Shown in pieces: positions 41,084 to 54,249 of a stretch of DNA of 64,000 bases. Origin of the DNA: Naegleria lovaniensis. Its lineage: Eukaryota; Heterolobosea; Eutetramitea; Acrasida; Naegleriidae. The notes under the pieces are model-generated. The model made no database searches. It saw only the letters and a program-made list of their open reading frames with translations, and was not told the origin of the DNA. The stretch lies in NCBI RefSeq assembly GCF_003324165.1, contig NW_025407868.1, forward strand, positions 186,001-250,000, read 5' to 3'. Within the stretch, counting starts at the first letter, position 1, and the number at the start of each line of letters is the position of its first letter. A program made the position numbers and the translations under genes.

Positions 41084-42914
41084 ATGAACATCAACAGATC
41101 TATGAAAGCTGCAAATACCATTGATTTTTCTGAAACATCTTCTCCGATATGGCTGTTAGGCTTGATGTATCAGCCTTGCCTGATTTGCTCGGACGAACAG
41201 GGCGGATCCATGTTGGATAGCTCAATGATGATGACCTCAACGGCGTCTTCTTCAACTGGTACAGGTTTGGAGAACTCTTCCATGTCAGTTTCTTCATTAC
41301 CGAATTTTGCAGATCAACCACAACAACAGCTTCCAACTCCGAATACAATCAATAACACAAATTCCATGATGAATCAGCAGCAAATGTATGGACAATTTCA
41401 ACAACAACAGCAAGTTTCAAACAATGATGAAAATTCACCCAAAACGCCCTCAAAACCAAAACGATCTTTCTTTTCAATGCCAAAGAAAAAGAAAACGTTT
41501 TCGGATAATGATTTGGTGAAAATTTACCACAACAAGTTACAATTTGAGAGCTTTTTATCAGATTTTGAATCAAGATTTTGGTTAACATACCGAAAAGATT
41601 TTGAACCAATCTCAAGCAACCCACTACCAATGGAGCAGATCGAATTACAAACTGTCAATAGCTTGGGAAATTTAAGCTCAATGAATAGCAGTGGCATTAT
41701 TAGCAGTCAGGGAAGCGCATTGAGCTCAGGTGCAAGTCATAATGGAGATGACACTCCATTCTTGACAGGATCATTTACTAACTCTCCTCCACACGCTCAA
41801 TATTACTTCAACAATTCTAATGGCGGAAATCAATCAACGAAATCTGCCTCATCCTCCTCACTAAGCAAACTGTACAGATATGTGATTAACTACACGGCAC
41901 CCACCTCCGATACTGGATGGGGTTGTATGATGAGATCAGGTCAAATGTTATTAGCACAGGCCTTTTTAACACATTACCTTGGCAGAAATTTCCGATTACC
42001 AACTACAGATAGGACAAGAGGAATGTATCAAATTATTCAAAGTTGGTTCTATGACTTGGACGCATGCCCTTATTCCATTCACAAAATCGCAAGAGCGGGA
42101 ACCTACTTTGGAAAAAAGGTTGGAGAATGGTTTGGACCTTCCACAATATCCTATGTTTTGAAGTAAGTATTTTGTCATTTTCCTACGAGTAATCAATATT
42201 GATCGGTGACATCTTTTTAGATTGCTTGTTGAGCAACATCTGAGAGGTGAATTTGTGGTTCATGTGGCGGATCAAGGAGGAATTTATATCGATGAGTTAC
42301 TTGGTAAATGCGAGTATGACTACGAGGAGTTTTCCATCGATGTGAATAATGTACAGAAAGAAAATACAGAATCTATTTATCCACAAATTGAGTGCATAGG
42401 TCCAAGACTGCGTGTGACAAAGAAATGGAGACCCTTAATCATTTTAATTCCCTTGCGATTAGGTCTAGAAAATTTTAACACAGATTATATACCCTCAATC
42501 AAAAAAGTGTTTGAAATTCCTCAAACATTAGGGATAATGGGAGGAAAACCTAAATCATCGCTATATTTTATTGGATATCATGACAATGAAGTTATTTATC
42601 TAGACCCTCACACCACTCAGAAATCATCTCCAAAAGAAGAAACCTATCACTGTAAAACGCCACTCAAAATTCCAGTTTCCAAGATTGATCCTTCTATGGC
42701 TCTCGGATTTTTGTGCAGCACAAGGCAAGATTTTGACGAATTCTGCAATTTAGCTAATCAATATTTAACTCATCGATCTCATCCTTTGGTTTGCATTCGA
42801 GAGCATAAGCCCCAAGAGAAAGATTTGGATGTTTTGTCATTCGACGACATGTCCGACGAGAATAATCACAAAGAACATCACGATGACGAGGATGACGACA
42901 TTGTGTTTGTGTAA
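41084..42914 (+). CDS. ATG4: Atg4-type cysteine protease
   Basis: Two exons, 41084-42162 and 42221-42914, giving 590 residues. The catalytic Cys is C281 in DTGWGCMMRSGQM; D488 and H490 in LDPHTTQ complete the triad. FWLTYRKDFEPI, FRLPTTDRTRG, GIYIDELLG and RPLIILIPLRLGLENFN are typical Atg4 segments. A Gln/Asn/Ser-rich insert of about 130 residues near the N-terminus makes it longer than animal homologues (about 390-480). The C-terminus is a run of acidic residues ending DDDIVFV. Atg4 trims Atg8 and later frees it from phosphatidylethanolamine during autophagosome formation. Confidence 0.93.
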
Positions 42915-43053
42915 ATAAACAACTGTGCAATAAGTAAGGAACTTTTCAAGATCTTTTGTTTGTGTGTAGCAAGGTAAGTAGGAGAACATAAATTTGCATT
43001 CGTCATCATTATAATCTGCCAGGTGTCAATTCACAAGTTCAATAATAAAAAAA

Positions 43054-44105
<1,052 letters not shown>

Positions 44106-44162
44106 TATTAATCTAATTCCAACATTATTTTGTAAATTTTCAATTTTCTCACATTAAAAAAA

Positions 44163-45485
44163 ATGCAAACACTGAATCCAGTCACACTTCAACTCTGCGA
44201 CTCCGATTTCACGTCCAATGCTGTAACAATCAACAATTATTTAATTCATCTCCTTTCTATGAAATTCGCGCAAAATTCTCAAAAATCTTTTTCAAGAAAA
44301 TTTACATTAATTGAAACTTTGGGATCTCCATTACAAATCGGTTCTGACAATTTTCATTTTGCTCGTCCCAATGATGTAAAATTATGTTATTCGACTCGTT
44401 GCATTCTTGTCAGTGACACGCACAATCAACGAATTCAATCCTTCGATCTCGATACGAAAATATTCAAAGGAACGATTCATACACCTCATTGGCCTCAATT
44501 TTTATGTGTGATTGAGTCGAATTTGAAATATATTACAACAACAACAAGTTTTGGAAAATATGCAAATAGAAAACGTGAAAATAGTGAACATGACGCATCC
44601 GTACTCGTGTCATGTTCGGATCATTGTGTCTACAAGTATTCCATTCGAAAATGCATCGATTCATTTCAACAATCCAATACAATGACCAAATTCTTGAAAT
44701 CATTCGTTGGAACACTCATTCCCCAATTGAAATTAACTGAATATATATGGAAGAGTGGAATTTCAGGAGAGGATGGAAATTCATTGCATCATTTTTCACA
44801 ACCCTCATCGATGGCTTTGGTCGAGAAACAACTCTTTTCACACACCAATGCATCACTCTTTGATAAGCCATTAATTTTACCAAGTTGGGAATCACAACCA
44901 TCCAATTCTATCACCAATGATAGTAGTAGAAGTAGTGAAGAAGACTGTAAACACTCTAATGAATCGAATTGGCTCGTCTTGGTATGTGATTCCCTTAATC
45001 ATCGAATTAAGGTTTTAAATCCGACAACAGGACAAGCACTTGTTGCCATCACTCATTATCATGAAATGATTCAACGAATGAGTGGACCTCAATTGAAACT
45101 TGTGCGATTTTTTACACCAAAATTCATTGTGGTTTCGCCTCACACGCAAGACATTCTCTTTGTGGAAAATTTAAAATCAAGTTCAAGAATTGTCTTATTG
45201 AGGCAAGGTGATTTTTCCAAAAATGGAATTGCTCATTGTGTACATGTTCAAGAGAAGTCTGTCACCATTAAGGGACTATTAGGGGATTTAAATGTTTCTG
45301 GACTCATGTATATAGCAGATCGCAATGGAATTTCGATTCGAAATGTGTTAGGACATTTGACAGATGAGTCTCCATTCAATGGAAATTGTGAAGTATACAG
45401 TCCGAGTGGTATGTGCCTCAATGAACACAATGGAGAATTACATGTTGTTGATTATGTCTATCATACGCTCCAAGTGTTCCAATGA
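44163..45485 (+). CDS. NHL-like beta-propeller protein
   Basis: An intronless 440-residue protein without catalytic motifs. Repeats with NHL character are visible: ARPNDVKLCYSTRCILVSDTH followed by NQRIQSFDL, SQPSSMALV, VLVCDSLNHRIKVLN, FTPKFIVVSP, and a final YSPSGMCLNEHN, ELHVVDYVYHTLQVF. The recurring pattern is P-x-G/M plus V-D followed by N-R/I-Q-F, as in NHL propellers, which mediate protein or RNA binding. There is no RING, B-box or signal peptide. The stop of Rab4 lies 58 bp upstream. Function cannot be narrowed. Confidence 0.55.
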   Translation: MQTLNPVTLQLCDSDFTSNAVTINNYLIHLLSMKFAQNSQKSFSRKFTLIETLGSPLQIGSDNFHFARPNDVKLCYSTRCILVSDTHNQRIQSFDLDTKIFKGTIHTPHWPQFLCVIESNLKYITTTTSFGKYANRKRENSEHDASVLVSCSDHCVYKYSIRKCIDSFQQSNTMTKFLKSFVGTLIPQLKLTEYIWKSGISGEDGNSLHHFSQPSSMALVEKQLFSHTNASLFDKPLILPSWESQPSNSITNDSSRSSEEDCKHSNESNWLVLVCDSLNHRIKVLNPTTGQALVAITHYHEMIQRMSGPQLKLVRFFTPKFIVVSPHTQDILFVENLKSSSRIVLLRQGDFSKNGIAHCVHVQEKSVTIKGLLGDLNVSGLMYIADRNGISIRNVLGHLTDESPFNGNCEVYSPSGMCLNEHNGELHVVDYVYHTLQVFQ

Positions 45486-45722
45486 GCTTATTTTCAATTT
45501 GAGGACATGCACAATTTTTCAATTTTCGAAAATCCTCACTCCTACTGTACAAATGTACCTTTAAATTCTTACATTCATGGCACACACAAAGATCGAGTTT
45601 GCTTTGTGTATGAATCAATGATATCCAAAGCTTTTCCTAATCCGTCTCATGAGTCATTTTGCGAAAAACCAACGAATCATCCTCCTCACTCGAGGAACAT
45701 TCAAAAATTTCAGAAAAAAAAA

Positions 45723-46781
45723 ATGGATCGCCATCAAGTCCTTGAGGAATTTGCTGACTGTATGAAAGATCAGGAAGCGATTGAGAGTACGTTTGATAAA
45801 TTAGTGAAAGAGAAACGAGCGGATCTGTACAAGAGTGAAACGGATTTGAAGAAGAGAACGGATAAACATAAGAAGAGAATCAAATCTTGTTTGGCCATGT
45901 TGAACGCGTTAGAATCAACATCCTCATCATCGGATAATGGTGCGGCTGATGAGAATTTACAATTGGCTGAGAAGAAGGCTCAACTCAAACACAGTTCAAA
46001 GAAGCTCGAGATGATCGGTAAACAAACGTTGAATACGGGTGGATTTTTTGTAGAGCAATTTCTCGGAAAGGAGTATAGTGTTGTTTTAGTGGGCGACGAT
46101 TCGAGAAAGTTTAATTTCAAAAAGGAGTATGAGACTTTCAAGTACAAGTGTACTGTTCTGAATATTCCAATCACGTTATTGTTAGCCTTCTTCTTTCATT
46201 CCCGAGTGTTGGACACTTTTTATCACTTGTATTTGACATACTTTTATTTGACATTGGCCATCAGAGAGAATATCTTGGCAGTGAATGGATCTAATATCAA
46301 AGCCTGGTGGATTAGACATCACTATTTGAGTATTGTATTGGTCATTACGTTGTTGACTTGGCCAGAAACTGTTCTTTATCAAGCGTTTAGGCCTTACTTT
46401 TTACTTTATGCTCTCTATGCTTCAATTGTGCAGGTTTTACAGTACAAGTACCAGAAAGATCGTCTCTATGTAAGAACAGCTATTGGAAAGTCAAGTATGA
46501 TGGATGTGGCAAATTCTGATAGTTCCCAAGTCGTTGTTGAAACTTCTCTCGCTCTCTTCTTCCTGTTACCTTTCATTTTCTTGGGACAATTATTCCAACT
46601 CTACAATGCATATCTGTTGTTAGATATGGGATATTTCAATACTACGAACTGGAGAGATGTTGAGTGGCAAGTTTTTGCAAATGCAGCACTATTCCTCATC
46701 TTGGCTGTTGGTAACTTTGTCACCACCGTCGAGGTTTTAGTTAAAAAGGCAAAGAGAAACAAGAAGAAAAAACAGCAATAA
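45723..46781 (+). CDS. TMEM120: TMEM120 (TACAN-like) multipass membrane protein
   Basis: 352 residues from an ATG that follows an A-tract; an upstream in-frame ATG at 45507 would overlap the end of the propeller gene region and is less likely. An N-terminal coiled coil of about 100 residues (LVKEKRADLYKSETDLKKR) is followed by six hydrophobic helices. IRENILAVNGSNIKAWWI and RHHYLSIVLVITLLTWPE match the vertebrate family almost segment for segment, as do QLYNAYLLL and EWQVF. Structures of animal TMEM120A show coenzyme A bound in a fatty-acid-elongase-like fold, so a lipid-metabolic role at the ER or nuclear envelope is likely. Confidence 0.92.
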   Translation: MDRHQVLEEFADCMKDQEAIESTFDKLVKEKRADLYKSETDLKKRTDKHKKRIKSCLAMLNALESTSSSSDNGAADENLQLAEKKAQLKHSSKKLEMIGKQTLNTGGFFVEQFLGKEYSVVLVGDDSRKFNFKKEYETFKYKCTVLNIPITLLLAFFFHSRVLDTFYHLYLTYFYLTLAIRENILAVNGSNIKAWWIRHHYLSIVLVITLLTWPETVLYQAFRPYFLLYALYASIVQVLQYKYQKDRLYVRTAIGKSSMMDVANSDSSQVVVETSLALFFLLPFIFLGQLFQLYNAYLLLDMGYFNTTNWRDVEWQVFANAALFLILAVGNFVTTVEVLVKKAKRNKKKKQQ

Positions 46782-46876
46782 TCACAGGATTAGTCTCACA
46801 ACCCAATATTTATTCCCCATTTCCACAATCATTCAATGAAAACCGCTTAATATTACCCACATTTTATCTTGTTGAT

Positions 46877-49800
46877 TTATTTTGTAACTTCTTCAAAACA
46901 AATTTCATCGTTATAAGGCGAAACGGAGGAAACCTTAACATCAACAAAATCACCAACTTCATAGTTGTTGGAAGACTTGACGCTTGCCCTGAATGCTGAC
47001 TCCATCAAATAAAGTGACAACACAAAAGGAAGCTCATCTGGGTCGAGGCTTGTCACCACATTTTTCTTTGACTCCAACACTAAGGCCTTGTATCTATTAT
47101 TTCTTCCAGAAAGGGTGGTCAAGTTTTGTTCGAAATACTTCAACAACCAGAACCTTTCACTCTTTTTTTGCAAGCTTGTGATGGCTCTAGTAGTTGGTTC
47201 AATAGCAAAGAGAATTTCCTGGATTTCATCCCAAGAATAAGGCTGTTTTTCTCCTCTCATTTGGGCCTTCAGTTGATAGTGAACTAAGAGGTCACTGTAT
47301 CTTCTAATTGGTGAAGTAACTTGGACATAAGTTGAACTACCAATACCTTGATGAAATTTGGGAGATTGATTGATGCAAACTCCAGCAGTTGGGAAAAACG
47401 AGTTGTTGGATCGAACAACCACATCACATAGATCCTTTTCTGATATTTTTGGTGTTAGAGAAAGCATTTGATCAATTTCATCATCTGGAAGTGGAGGAAT
47501 ATCCATTGTAACTGTTCTTGTTCCTCTGTAAGGAACCGCTATGTCATGTTGTAATGCATAGTGACCTCCAATTTCATTGGCTGCAATCATAAACTCCTGC
47601 ACTAATCTTCTGGATGAGCTAACCTGTTCCTCCCAACTAGTTCCAATTTCGAGAGTTTGTTCAGAGTTAGAAACATCAATTTTTGGCTTGGGAGAAAGAG
47701 AAGGTGGAGTAGCTCCTTTTCTCATACGGTACGCAAATCTCAGATTTGCAACGTGAAGCATTAATTGAAATGCGTCATGAACCTCTGCGTCTACTTCGAC
47801 AGTTTTGTCAATAATTTGATCAGCAAGAGAATAATCAATCTTTTGAACCTTGCCAAGAATTGCAGGAAATGCCTGCCATTCAGATAGAGAGCCATCACTG
47901 CCAACCTTTGAAGAAAAAGTGAGGGAATAGTTTTCCTTCTTGTCAGATAAACTTAAAACATCTTCACTCAGCTCCGATGATATCATGTTAAACTTTCTTT
48001 CTGGGAGATAAATGCTAGACACTCGTTTTTGGGCCTCGTAGTCAATCGATGAACCTTGGTTGATGAATCGAGTTACGTCTGCAATGTGTACATACATGTA
48101 AGTGGCTCCATCTCGTACTTCAACGCTCACTCCGTCATCTATTTCTGTGGTTTTTGGATATTCATCAATCGTAAATACAGGTAGATGACGTAAATCTCTT
48201 CTAATCTTACTATCTGGATCTATGGAATTAATTATTGCCTCAATATTCTCGTGTACTAATTTTTTGAAATTATCCTCTTCCTTCATGTGACACATTTCAT
48301 CCTCCATTGACCGCAACAAGTGAATGTTCTGTGTTGTGAAAAGTTTCAAGTCTCTAGCCACTCGGAAAGCTTGAAGGTGATCATCCGCTCCAAGAGGTTT
48401 GAAAAAGGTCTCGTAAACTCTCTTCTTGTTGTCCAAGTTGGCGTACATTCCCAGCGCATACTGTCTAAATAGTGAAAGTCTTTCTTTATCTTGTTCCTCG
48501 TCGATTTCAAGAAAGTCTCGAGTAATTTCCAGGTCAGGACGCATAGCTTTGATTTCCTTCATTATATTATTTCGCAATTGCTTGTAGAATAAACTTCTTT
48601 CTTCGTTTGTGGCTAATAAACGGTTAGCGATTTTAAGTAAAAATATTTTATCTTTCAAAATGGTTTCCTTCTCTTTGGATCCCATTTGTTTGAGCTCTTC
48701 AACTTCTCTAAGTGAGCGACACTCAAAATTGAGATTAGAAGTATGTTTGAAGTAGAGTGGGTTTTTGTAAAGAAATCGGTAGGCAGAGTAAAGGGAGGCA
48801 GGTTCTGTTGATTGGAATAAATGTTCAGCAGCATCTTTTATCGTTATCTTAACGCTCTTTCGTTGGAGGAATGCTTTCCACATGTTATCACAATCTTCTG
48901 ATGTTAATTTTTCTATCATGGCACTGCTTTGAGCTTGCAACTGTCGAACGTCATCAATATTGAAATTTTGATCAGTATTATCTGAAGAGAATTGATAAGT
49001 TAGTTGACTTGAGTTTACCACTCTGTTTCTTCCGTTAATGTCAATAATCACCCATTTGTTGTTATTCTCGTCCAACGATTCTGGACCTGTAATAATTGCT
49101 AACCTTCGTTCAAATTCATCATCATATTCAACAATGACGTTTGTTTGTTTGGATTCTTCTTTGAATGCTCTTGAGAGATTCACAGAGCCAGGAGAAGCAA
49201 AGCTACTCATGCTATGGAAAGCCCTCTTCCCAAACTGGCTAGTTGTTGACTCTCTCATTCTATTCTTGCTTGGAGAGGATGGGCAACTTACTGAAGGAGT
49301 TGATGATGTAAGTGCAGATGATGTACTATTTGTCTTTTTATAAATTCGAGATCCAATATATTGAAGCTTCTTTCGAGCTCCATCATTTTGTTGAATTGAT
49401 GGTTGAGTAAGAATGTTCGAAGATGATGTTGCAAAATCAGCTCCTCCTGGTTCCTGTTGTAAGAAGAAAGCCTCTTCATCATAATATGGGTTTGGTGCGT
49501 TAGCGTTGTGGTGGTGAGGTTGATATCGTTGTTTTGGAGTTTGACCGGGCGATGCGTAATAGGTGTAATTGTTGTAGTGATATGTTTTGTAGTTGAAAGC
49601 ATCGGTTTGGCATTGGGAGGTATTTGAACCGAGCTCTTGGTTGTGTAGGAGGATGATAGTGATGTGGCAGGTGAAGCATTGGAAGTAGTAGGTGATGAAG
49701 AAGATTTGGGAGTAAAAGGTGTTGTTGATTGAGAAGAGTTTGATGGAGAGAAGGATTCACCATAGAATTTTACCGAAGTAGGAGGATTAGGTAAGCTCTG

Positions 49801-49878
49801 GTTAGAAGTGAGCATGGAGATGGATGACTGGGAAAGTCCTCCTGTGTACTTCTTGAAGTGATGATGATTCTTTGACAT
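46877..49878 (-). CDS. RNB-domain 3'-5' exoribonuclease (RNase II/Dss1-like)
   Basis: The secure part is 49258-46877, 793 residues. VFTIDEYPKTTEIDDGVSV is the RNB metal site with clustered acids, followed by YMYVHIADVTRFI, KRVSSIYLPERKFNM and RRYSDLLVHYQLKAQMRG. The arrangement is that of mitochondrial or plastid RNase II proteins rather than Dis3, as no PIN domain is present. The 5' end is uncertain: the same frame is open to about 49690 with no ATG, while a second frame starts at an ATG at 49878 and encodes a Ser/Thr-rich leader. An intron or a frameshift between about 49560 and 49450 must join them if the gene begins at 49878. The MREST start is the conservative choice. Confidence 0.75.
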
Positions 49879-50244
49879 TTCTCTGTGTTTATAAATTAAT
49901 GATTGGATTTGATAGTTTGGTCGGTTTGTTGTTCTTTGAACCTTGTAACGGCTACCTCAAATATTTCTTTGCTTTCGACAAGCAACTGGTTAGCGAGTAA
50001 TACCAAAGAGTGATCAATAGCTAAACAGAGAAAAGAACGTGTTGGATGATGAGGTGTTTGTTATTTCAGTTTCTGTTTGCGCAATCCTTCAGAGTGGGTC
50101 TTCCGGTTGCTTCAGGGTGGATGATGAAAAAGATGCAAGAGGATGGTTGGTTTATTTTTTGCGGTGGTAAGGCAAAGATGGAAATTTTCTAGCTGCTTTA
50201 CAACAACGCTTTTGATTGCGTTTCAACTTGAATGCAAACAAAAA

Positions 50245-51515
50245 ATGATTCAAAACAACAACAATTCAGAAGTACAAGAAAGTTACTCTGATCACACGCC
50301 AGAAATGCATCATGATGATGATGAGGATTTTACAAGTATTGTACAGGAACTGTTATTTGTTTAAACGTTCCTGAATTATTTGAATTCGGAATTGATAATT
50401 ATTCTCATCGGCTGAAAAACGAGTTCCGAGGTATTAATCAAATCCCTCTCAATGTTCCACATTTGATATATTATAACAGAATTGAGCATGATAAGTTTGG
50501 AAGCGGCCAGGGACCAAGAATAAGCTTTTTTCACATATTTACAAGAGAACATCCAATATTAATTTTAATTTTTGATGAGACTGAAGAGGATTTCACAATT
50601 CTCTCAGAGGACAGCGATGATAGCAAATTTAAAGAGATTGCCAGTCAATACAAAAGTGGATTATTCATCAAGCAAATAGCTCCATACTCTGAGGAAATGA
50701 AAAGAAATTGGGCGGAGCTTGTTTCATTCATTGATGAACCATTCTTGCAACGGGTTGAGCCTATTAATCGAAAAATTACTTCCACTCTGCATCAAGAGGA
50801 GCAAGAAGATCCAATGAAGAAGAAATCAAACACAATTTTTTACACTCACATCCCACAAAAACTCTCACGAAAAGGTCTCACTCCTGAACAAATTACCAAG
50901 CTTAACTTTGATAAGTCCCAATTGTTGGAGGAAATTTTACAAGCTTTCGTACAACGTGGGTCTACGATGGAAAGAGCTGCAAAGGAAATACTGGCCGAGA
51001 TTCAATTTTCTTTTATATGCCTTCTTCATGGTCAATGCTTGCATGGGCTAAATCAATGGAAAAAACTCGTGCACTTGTTTTGCAACTGTGAGGATGCTCT
51101 ATTAGAGCACAATGAGGTTTTTATTTCATTTGTTAGTGTTTTAAGATGTCAATTTGAAATGCTTCCCAGAGATTTCATTCAAGATATGGTAGAACATGAT
51201 TTTGATCCCAATGAGGAGCAATTGTTGGAGATGACATCATCCTCAAGCTGCTCCTCAGAAACCAAAGAGCAGCCTCAACGAAACCAAAAGTCGAAAGTAA
51301 GCAAACGAGACCACTTTCTTCAAAAAACTCTTCTTCAGCTCTTTCTCACTGTTAAATCTATCGAAGATGATGATGATGAGATAAAGCCAGCATCTTGGTT
51401 TTTATTTTGTAAAATTATTGGTAAATTCAAAGAATTTTTGGAACAAGAGTTTGAAGGTTGTAAGGACATGTTGCACGAGGACGAAGAAGACGAACCTGTA
51501 TATGTATACAATTAA
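50245..51515 (+). CDS. AAR2: AAR2 splicing factor homologue
   Basis: The main exon 50337-51515 starts YCTGTVICLNVPELFEFGID and continues EFRGINQIP, GPRISFFHIF, FIDEPFLQRVEPINR and EIQFSFICLLHGQCLHGLNQWKKLV, matching AAR2 from its first beta strand to the helical C-terminal domain. AAR2 binds Prp8 while the U5 snRNP is assembled and blocks premature Brr2 binding. A 27-nt first exon (50245-50271, MIQNNNNSE) joined by a 65-nt intron is my best model for the start and is weak; the total is 401 residues (human 384). The gap before it is a short intergenic stretch. Confidence 0.82.
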
Positions 51516-51954
51516 TTGGCAAAGATGATGACAGTACGTTGTTTTTGATATGGTACCAATTCATATCATCAATGACGTGACAATGTGATTAAGGAACAAG
51601 AGTTTATTTCTTCGCAGACATTAATTCATCATTCTCGTAAAATGAACTCTCCAGATTTTACATATTCTCGAACGCTATATTTTACATTGGTTAAACATAT
51701 GATGAGGATTATTTCAAAACAGTTCGTGTAGATAGTCTCTGTTTGAGCATTTAACAAGTTCGTCAGTAACATTTGGAGTCCATTCAAAACATTCCATCAT
51801 ACGATTAACACGTTGAATTTTAGTTTTGACAAACAACCGTTCTTAAGGGTTAGCGGCTTGCTGTCCTTATTATTATTTAATCTTGTTCTTGAATTCTTAA
51901 TAAAGGATACATCAAGCAGCTGTCATCTGATTCATAAAAAAAATATTGCAACAA
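51516..51954. other. Intergenic region, no gene seen
   Basis: About 440 bp with short frames only. A plus frame from 51813 overlaps the next coding region out of phase and is not supported. Confidence 0.4.
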
Positions 51955-53826
51955 ATGGTGAACCATCATCATGGCAGTACCATCAACCATTTAATAGTAC
52001 CTTCCGTGAGCGTCAAGAAATGCAATTGGCTGATTTTAGCATGTCTCGTCACGTTCTCAATCTTGCTCACCACTCTCATGATGATTTATTTTAAAAAACG
52101 AAATATATATTTACATTCATCTCACAACGATTGCACCACACCTTTGACAACAACAATTAATTTAATCAATCGATACACTCCTCCGAAAGTTCCCAATGAA
52201 TTTCAAAATTTTATATTCAGCCACGATCGTCATTCAAAAAGTAATGAAAACATTGTGATTCCTTCGTCACAAAAGATTGAACATTATAATACTCGAATGA
52301 ACAATCCTTCACTCTTTTCGAGTCATTACAATTGTATCAAACAATTACCGGATCATGTCAATCGTACAAGTTTAAATAATCGATATTCATTGAATTGGAA
52401 ATCACTCTATACTTCATGTGTATTGGAAAATGTGTGTTTAAATAGAAGAGGAGAATGGATATTATATTTACATCATGAACATGAAAGAGAAAAATTCAAT
52501 GAGCAAATTCTTGTACTTACGAGCTCTCTGAGATTAATCATGCATGAGTCGATCAAGTTTAAAATTCACACCAAATTACCTCCACACAAAGCTTCGACGC
52601 CATCCCATCAATATGCTTCAGAAAAAGATGACACGTCAATTTTTAAAATGTCAAAACAATTTAGTTGGATTCAAACACCAACATTTGCATTCTCACGATA
52701 TGCTACCTCTAATGTGGGTCATTTGATTATGGATAATTTATTTTCAGTGTTTAATTTGATGGCCAATTTCGAATATGTGAACTCGAATCATTTTTTACTG
52801 TTTTTAGATGATCCATTTAACAAAGAGACTGGGTCATTACCGAGAGCAGGTCATTCACCAGAGAGAGCAGAGGAAGTATCATTGCAATGGGCAAAATTCT
52901 TCTCTTCCCAAAAACCACTTCAATTATGTTTTGATCGCTTCACAAATTCCTATTATATTCATTATGCTCCATGTCGGCAAGATAATGTGGAAAAATCAAT
53001 TAAGGAACAGTTGCCACGAGAAGAAGGAGATGAAATACAAACATGCTTCTCAAGTCTATTCATTGGATCCGTAGAATCGCATTATTTTGATTTTTATGGC
53101 AGAGAAACGATATTTCCCTTATTTAGAAATTATTTATTGAATCAAGTTGGATTGTTAGAGCCAAAGAAATACAGCCACGAAAATCATCACGCAGTGCGTC
53201 GTCATACTCTAAAAATTGCCATTCAGAAAAAGCCAATTTCTTCCAAACACAAAGATTCCATTATTAACACGTTTGAAATTGCACAACATTTCAACGAAAA
53301 GAAGAATGAAATATTGACTCGTTTGAATACCATCTATGGAAATGATATCGACTCTTCTCATCGAGGCGTTGCTGCAAAGAAATTTCATTCCATAGAAATT
53401 ATCGAATTGAAATTAGAAGAATTGAATGCCATGGAACAATTACATTTCTTCAAAGAATTAGATGTGTACATTACTACTCAAGGATCTGCTTCATACATGT
53501 CCATGTTCATGCTCAATCCAACCTCTCTTCTCTTCTTCTCACCTCTGTGTCGATCTGAAACTTTCCAATGTAGTGATTACAACATTAGAATTCACAAAAC
53601 ATTTTCCAACGTTCGAACCATTTCATTGAACGATCATTTGGACATGATTGAATGTGTCAAAGAGAATATTCCCAACGGAATAGGATACAAGGTTCAAAAA
53701 GTGGAACCACCTGGAACTGTTTATTATTATGGAGATTGTCATTTGAGATTGAATGTTGAAAAGTTTTATGCATTGGTGTTGGAAGAATTGGAAAATATTC
53801 ACACAAGTTCTCGTCATTGGACCTAA
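51955..53826 (+). CDS. Type II membrane protein, GT61-like glycosyltransferase
   Basis: 623 residues from the first ATG. A His-rich cytoplasmic tail of about 20 residues is followed by one hydrophobic helix at about 21-45 (WLILACLVTFSILLTTLMM) and a long lumenal domain. TSNVGHLIMDNLFSVFNLM and DVYITTQGSASYMSMFML with a following PTSLLFFSP fit the two best-conserved blocks of the GT61/DUF563 family, where they flank the nucleotide-sugar site (family forms NxGHfxhD and xxGxxhxnxxF). This suggests Golgi transfer of xylose, GlcNAc or arabinose, acceptor unknown. Similarity outside these blocks is low, so the family call is moderate. Confidence 0.5.
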   Translation: MVNHHHGSTINHLIVPSVSVKKCNWLILACLVTFSILLTTLMMIYFKKRNIYLHSSHNDCTTPLTTTINLINRYTPPKVPNEFQNFIFSHDRHSKSNENIVIPSSQKIEHYNTRMNNPSLFSSHYNCIKQLPDHVNRTSLNNRYSLNWKSLYTSCVLENVCLNRRGEWILYLHHEHEREKFNEQILVLTSSLRLIMHESIKFKIHTKLPPHKASTPSHQYASEKDDTSIFKMSKQFSWIQTPTFAFSRYATSNVGHLIMDNLFSVFNLMANFEYVNSNHFLLFLDDPFNKETGSLPRAGHSPERAEEVSLQWAKFFSSQKPLQLCFDRFTNSYYIHYAPCRQDNVEKSIKEQLPREEGDEIQTCFSSLFIGSVESHYFDFYGRETIFPLFRNYLLNQVGLLEPKKYSHENHHAVRRHTLKIAIQKKPISSKHKDSIINTFEIAQHFNEKKNEILTRLNTIYGNDIDSSHRGVAAKKFHSIEIIELKLEELNAMEQLHFFKELDVYITTQGSASYMSMFMLNPTSLLFFSPLCRSETFQCSDYNIRIHKTFSNVRTISLNDHLDMIECVKENIPNGIGYKVQKVEPPGTVYYYGDCHLRLNVEKFYALVLEELENIHTSSRHWT

Positions 53827-54249
53827 CGGAGTGAATGCGTTAGAACAGCTAGGATGAAATAATTTTTAAAGAACTTGTGTCTGATCCTCCTTAACAACGA
53901 AATGGTGATCATATCCAATTTTAGGCATTCCAAACCTTAACATAATATTAACCCTCAATTAATGATCATGCCATGATCAACATTGGATTATTCTCACACC
54001 TTGTGTCAAACTCACAATTTTGTACTTACCCAAGTTTGATCTGCTAAATTCATTCGGCAAGACTACTTCCCTTACTTCAATTAGAATCAAGATCCTTTTT
54101 CCACTCAAAACAGATAACATCTGCCAGAGTAAATTCAAATCATCTAGATATCAGGAGGAATTCTTTTCTTGGGTGTTATCCATTCTCTCAGAATGAATTG
54201 GAGAACAATAAAACTCAAAGATTAAACGGCTCCCAAAAAAAACAAAAAA
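53827..54249. other. Intergenic region, no gene seen
   Basis: About 420 AT-rich bp between tandem genes. No open frame of note and no repeat. It ends in an A-rich leader. Confidence 0.4.
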
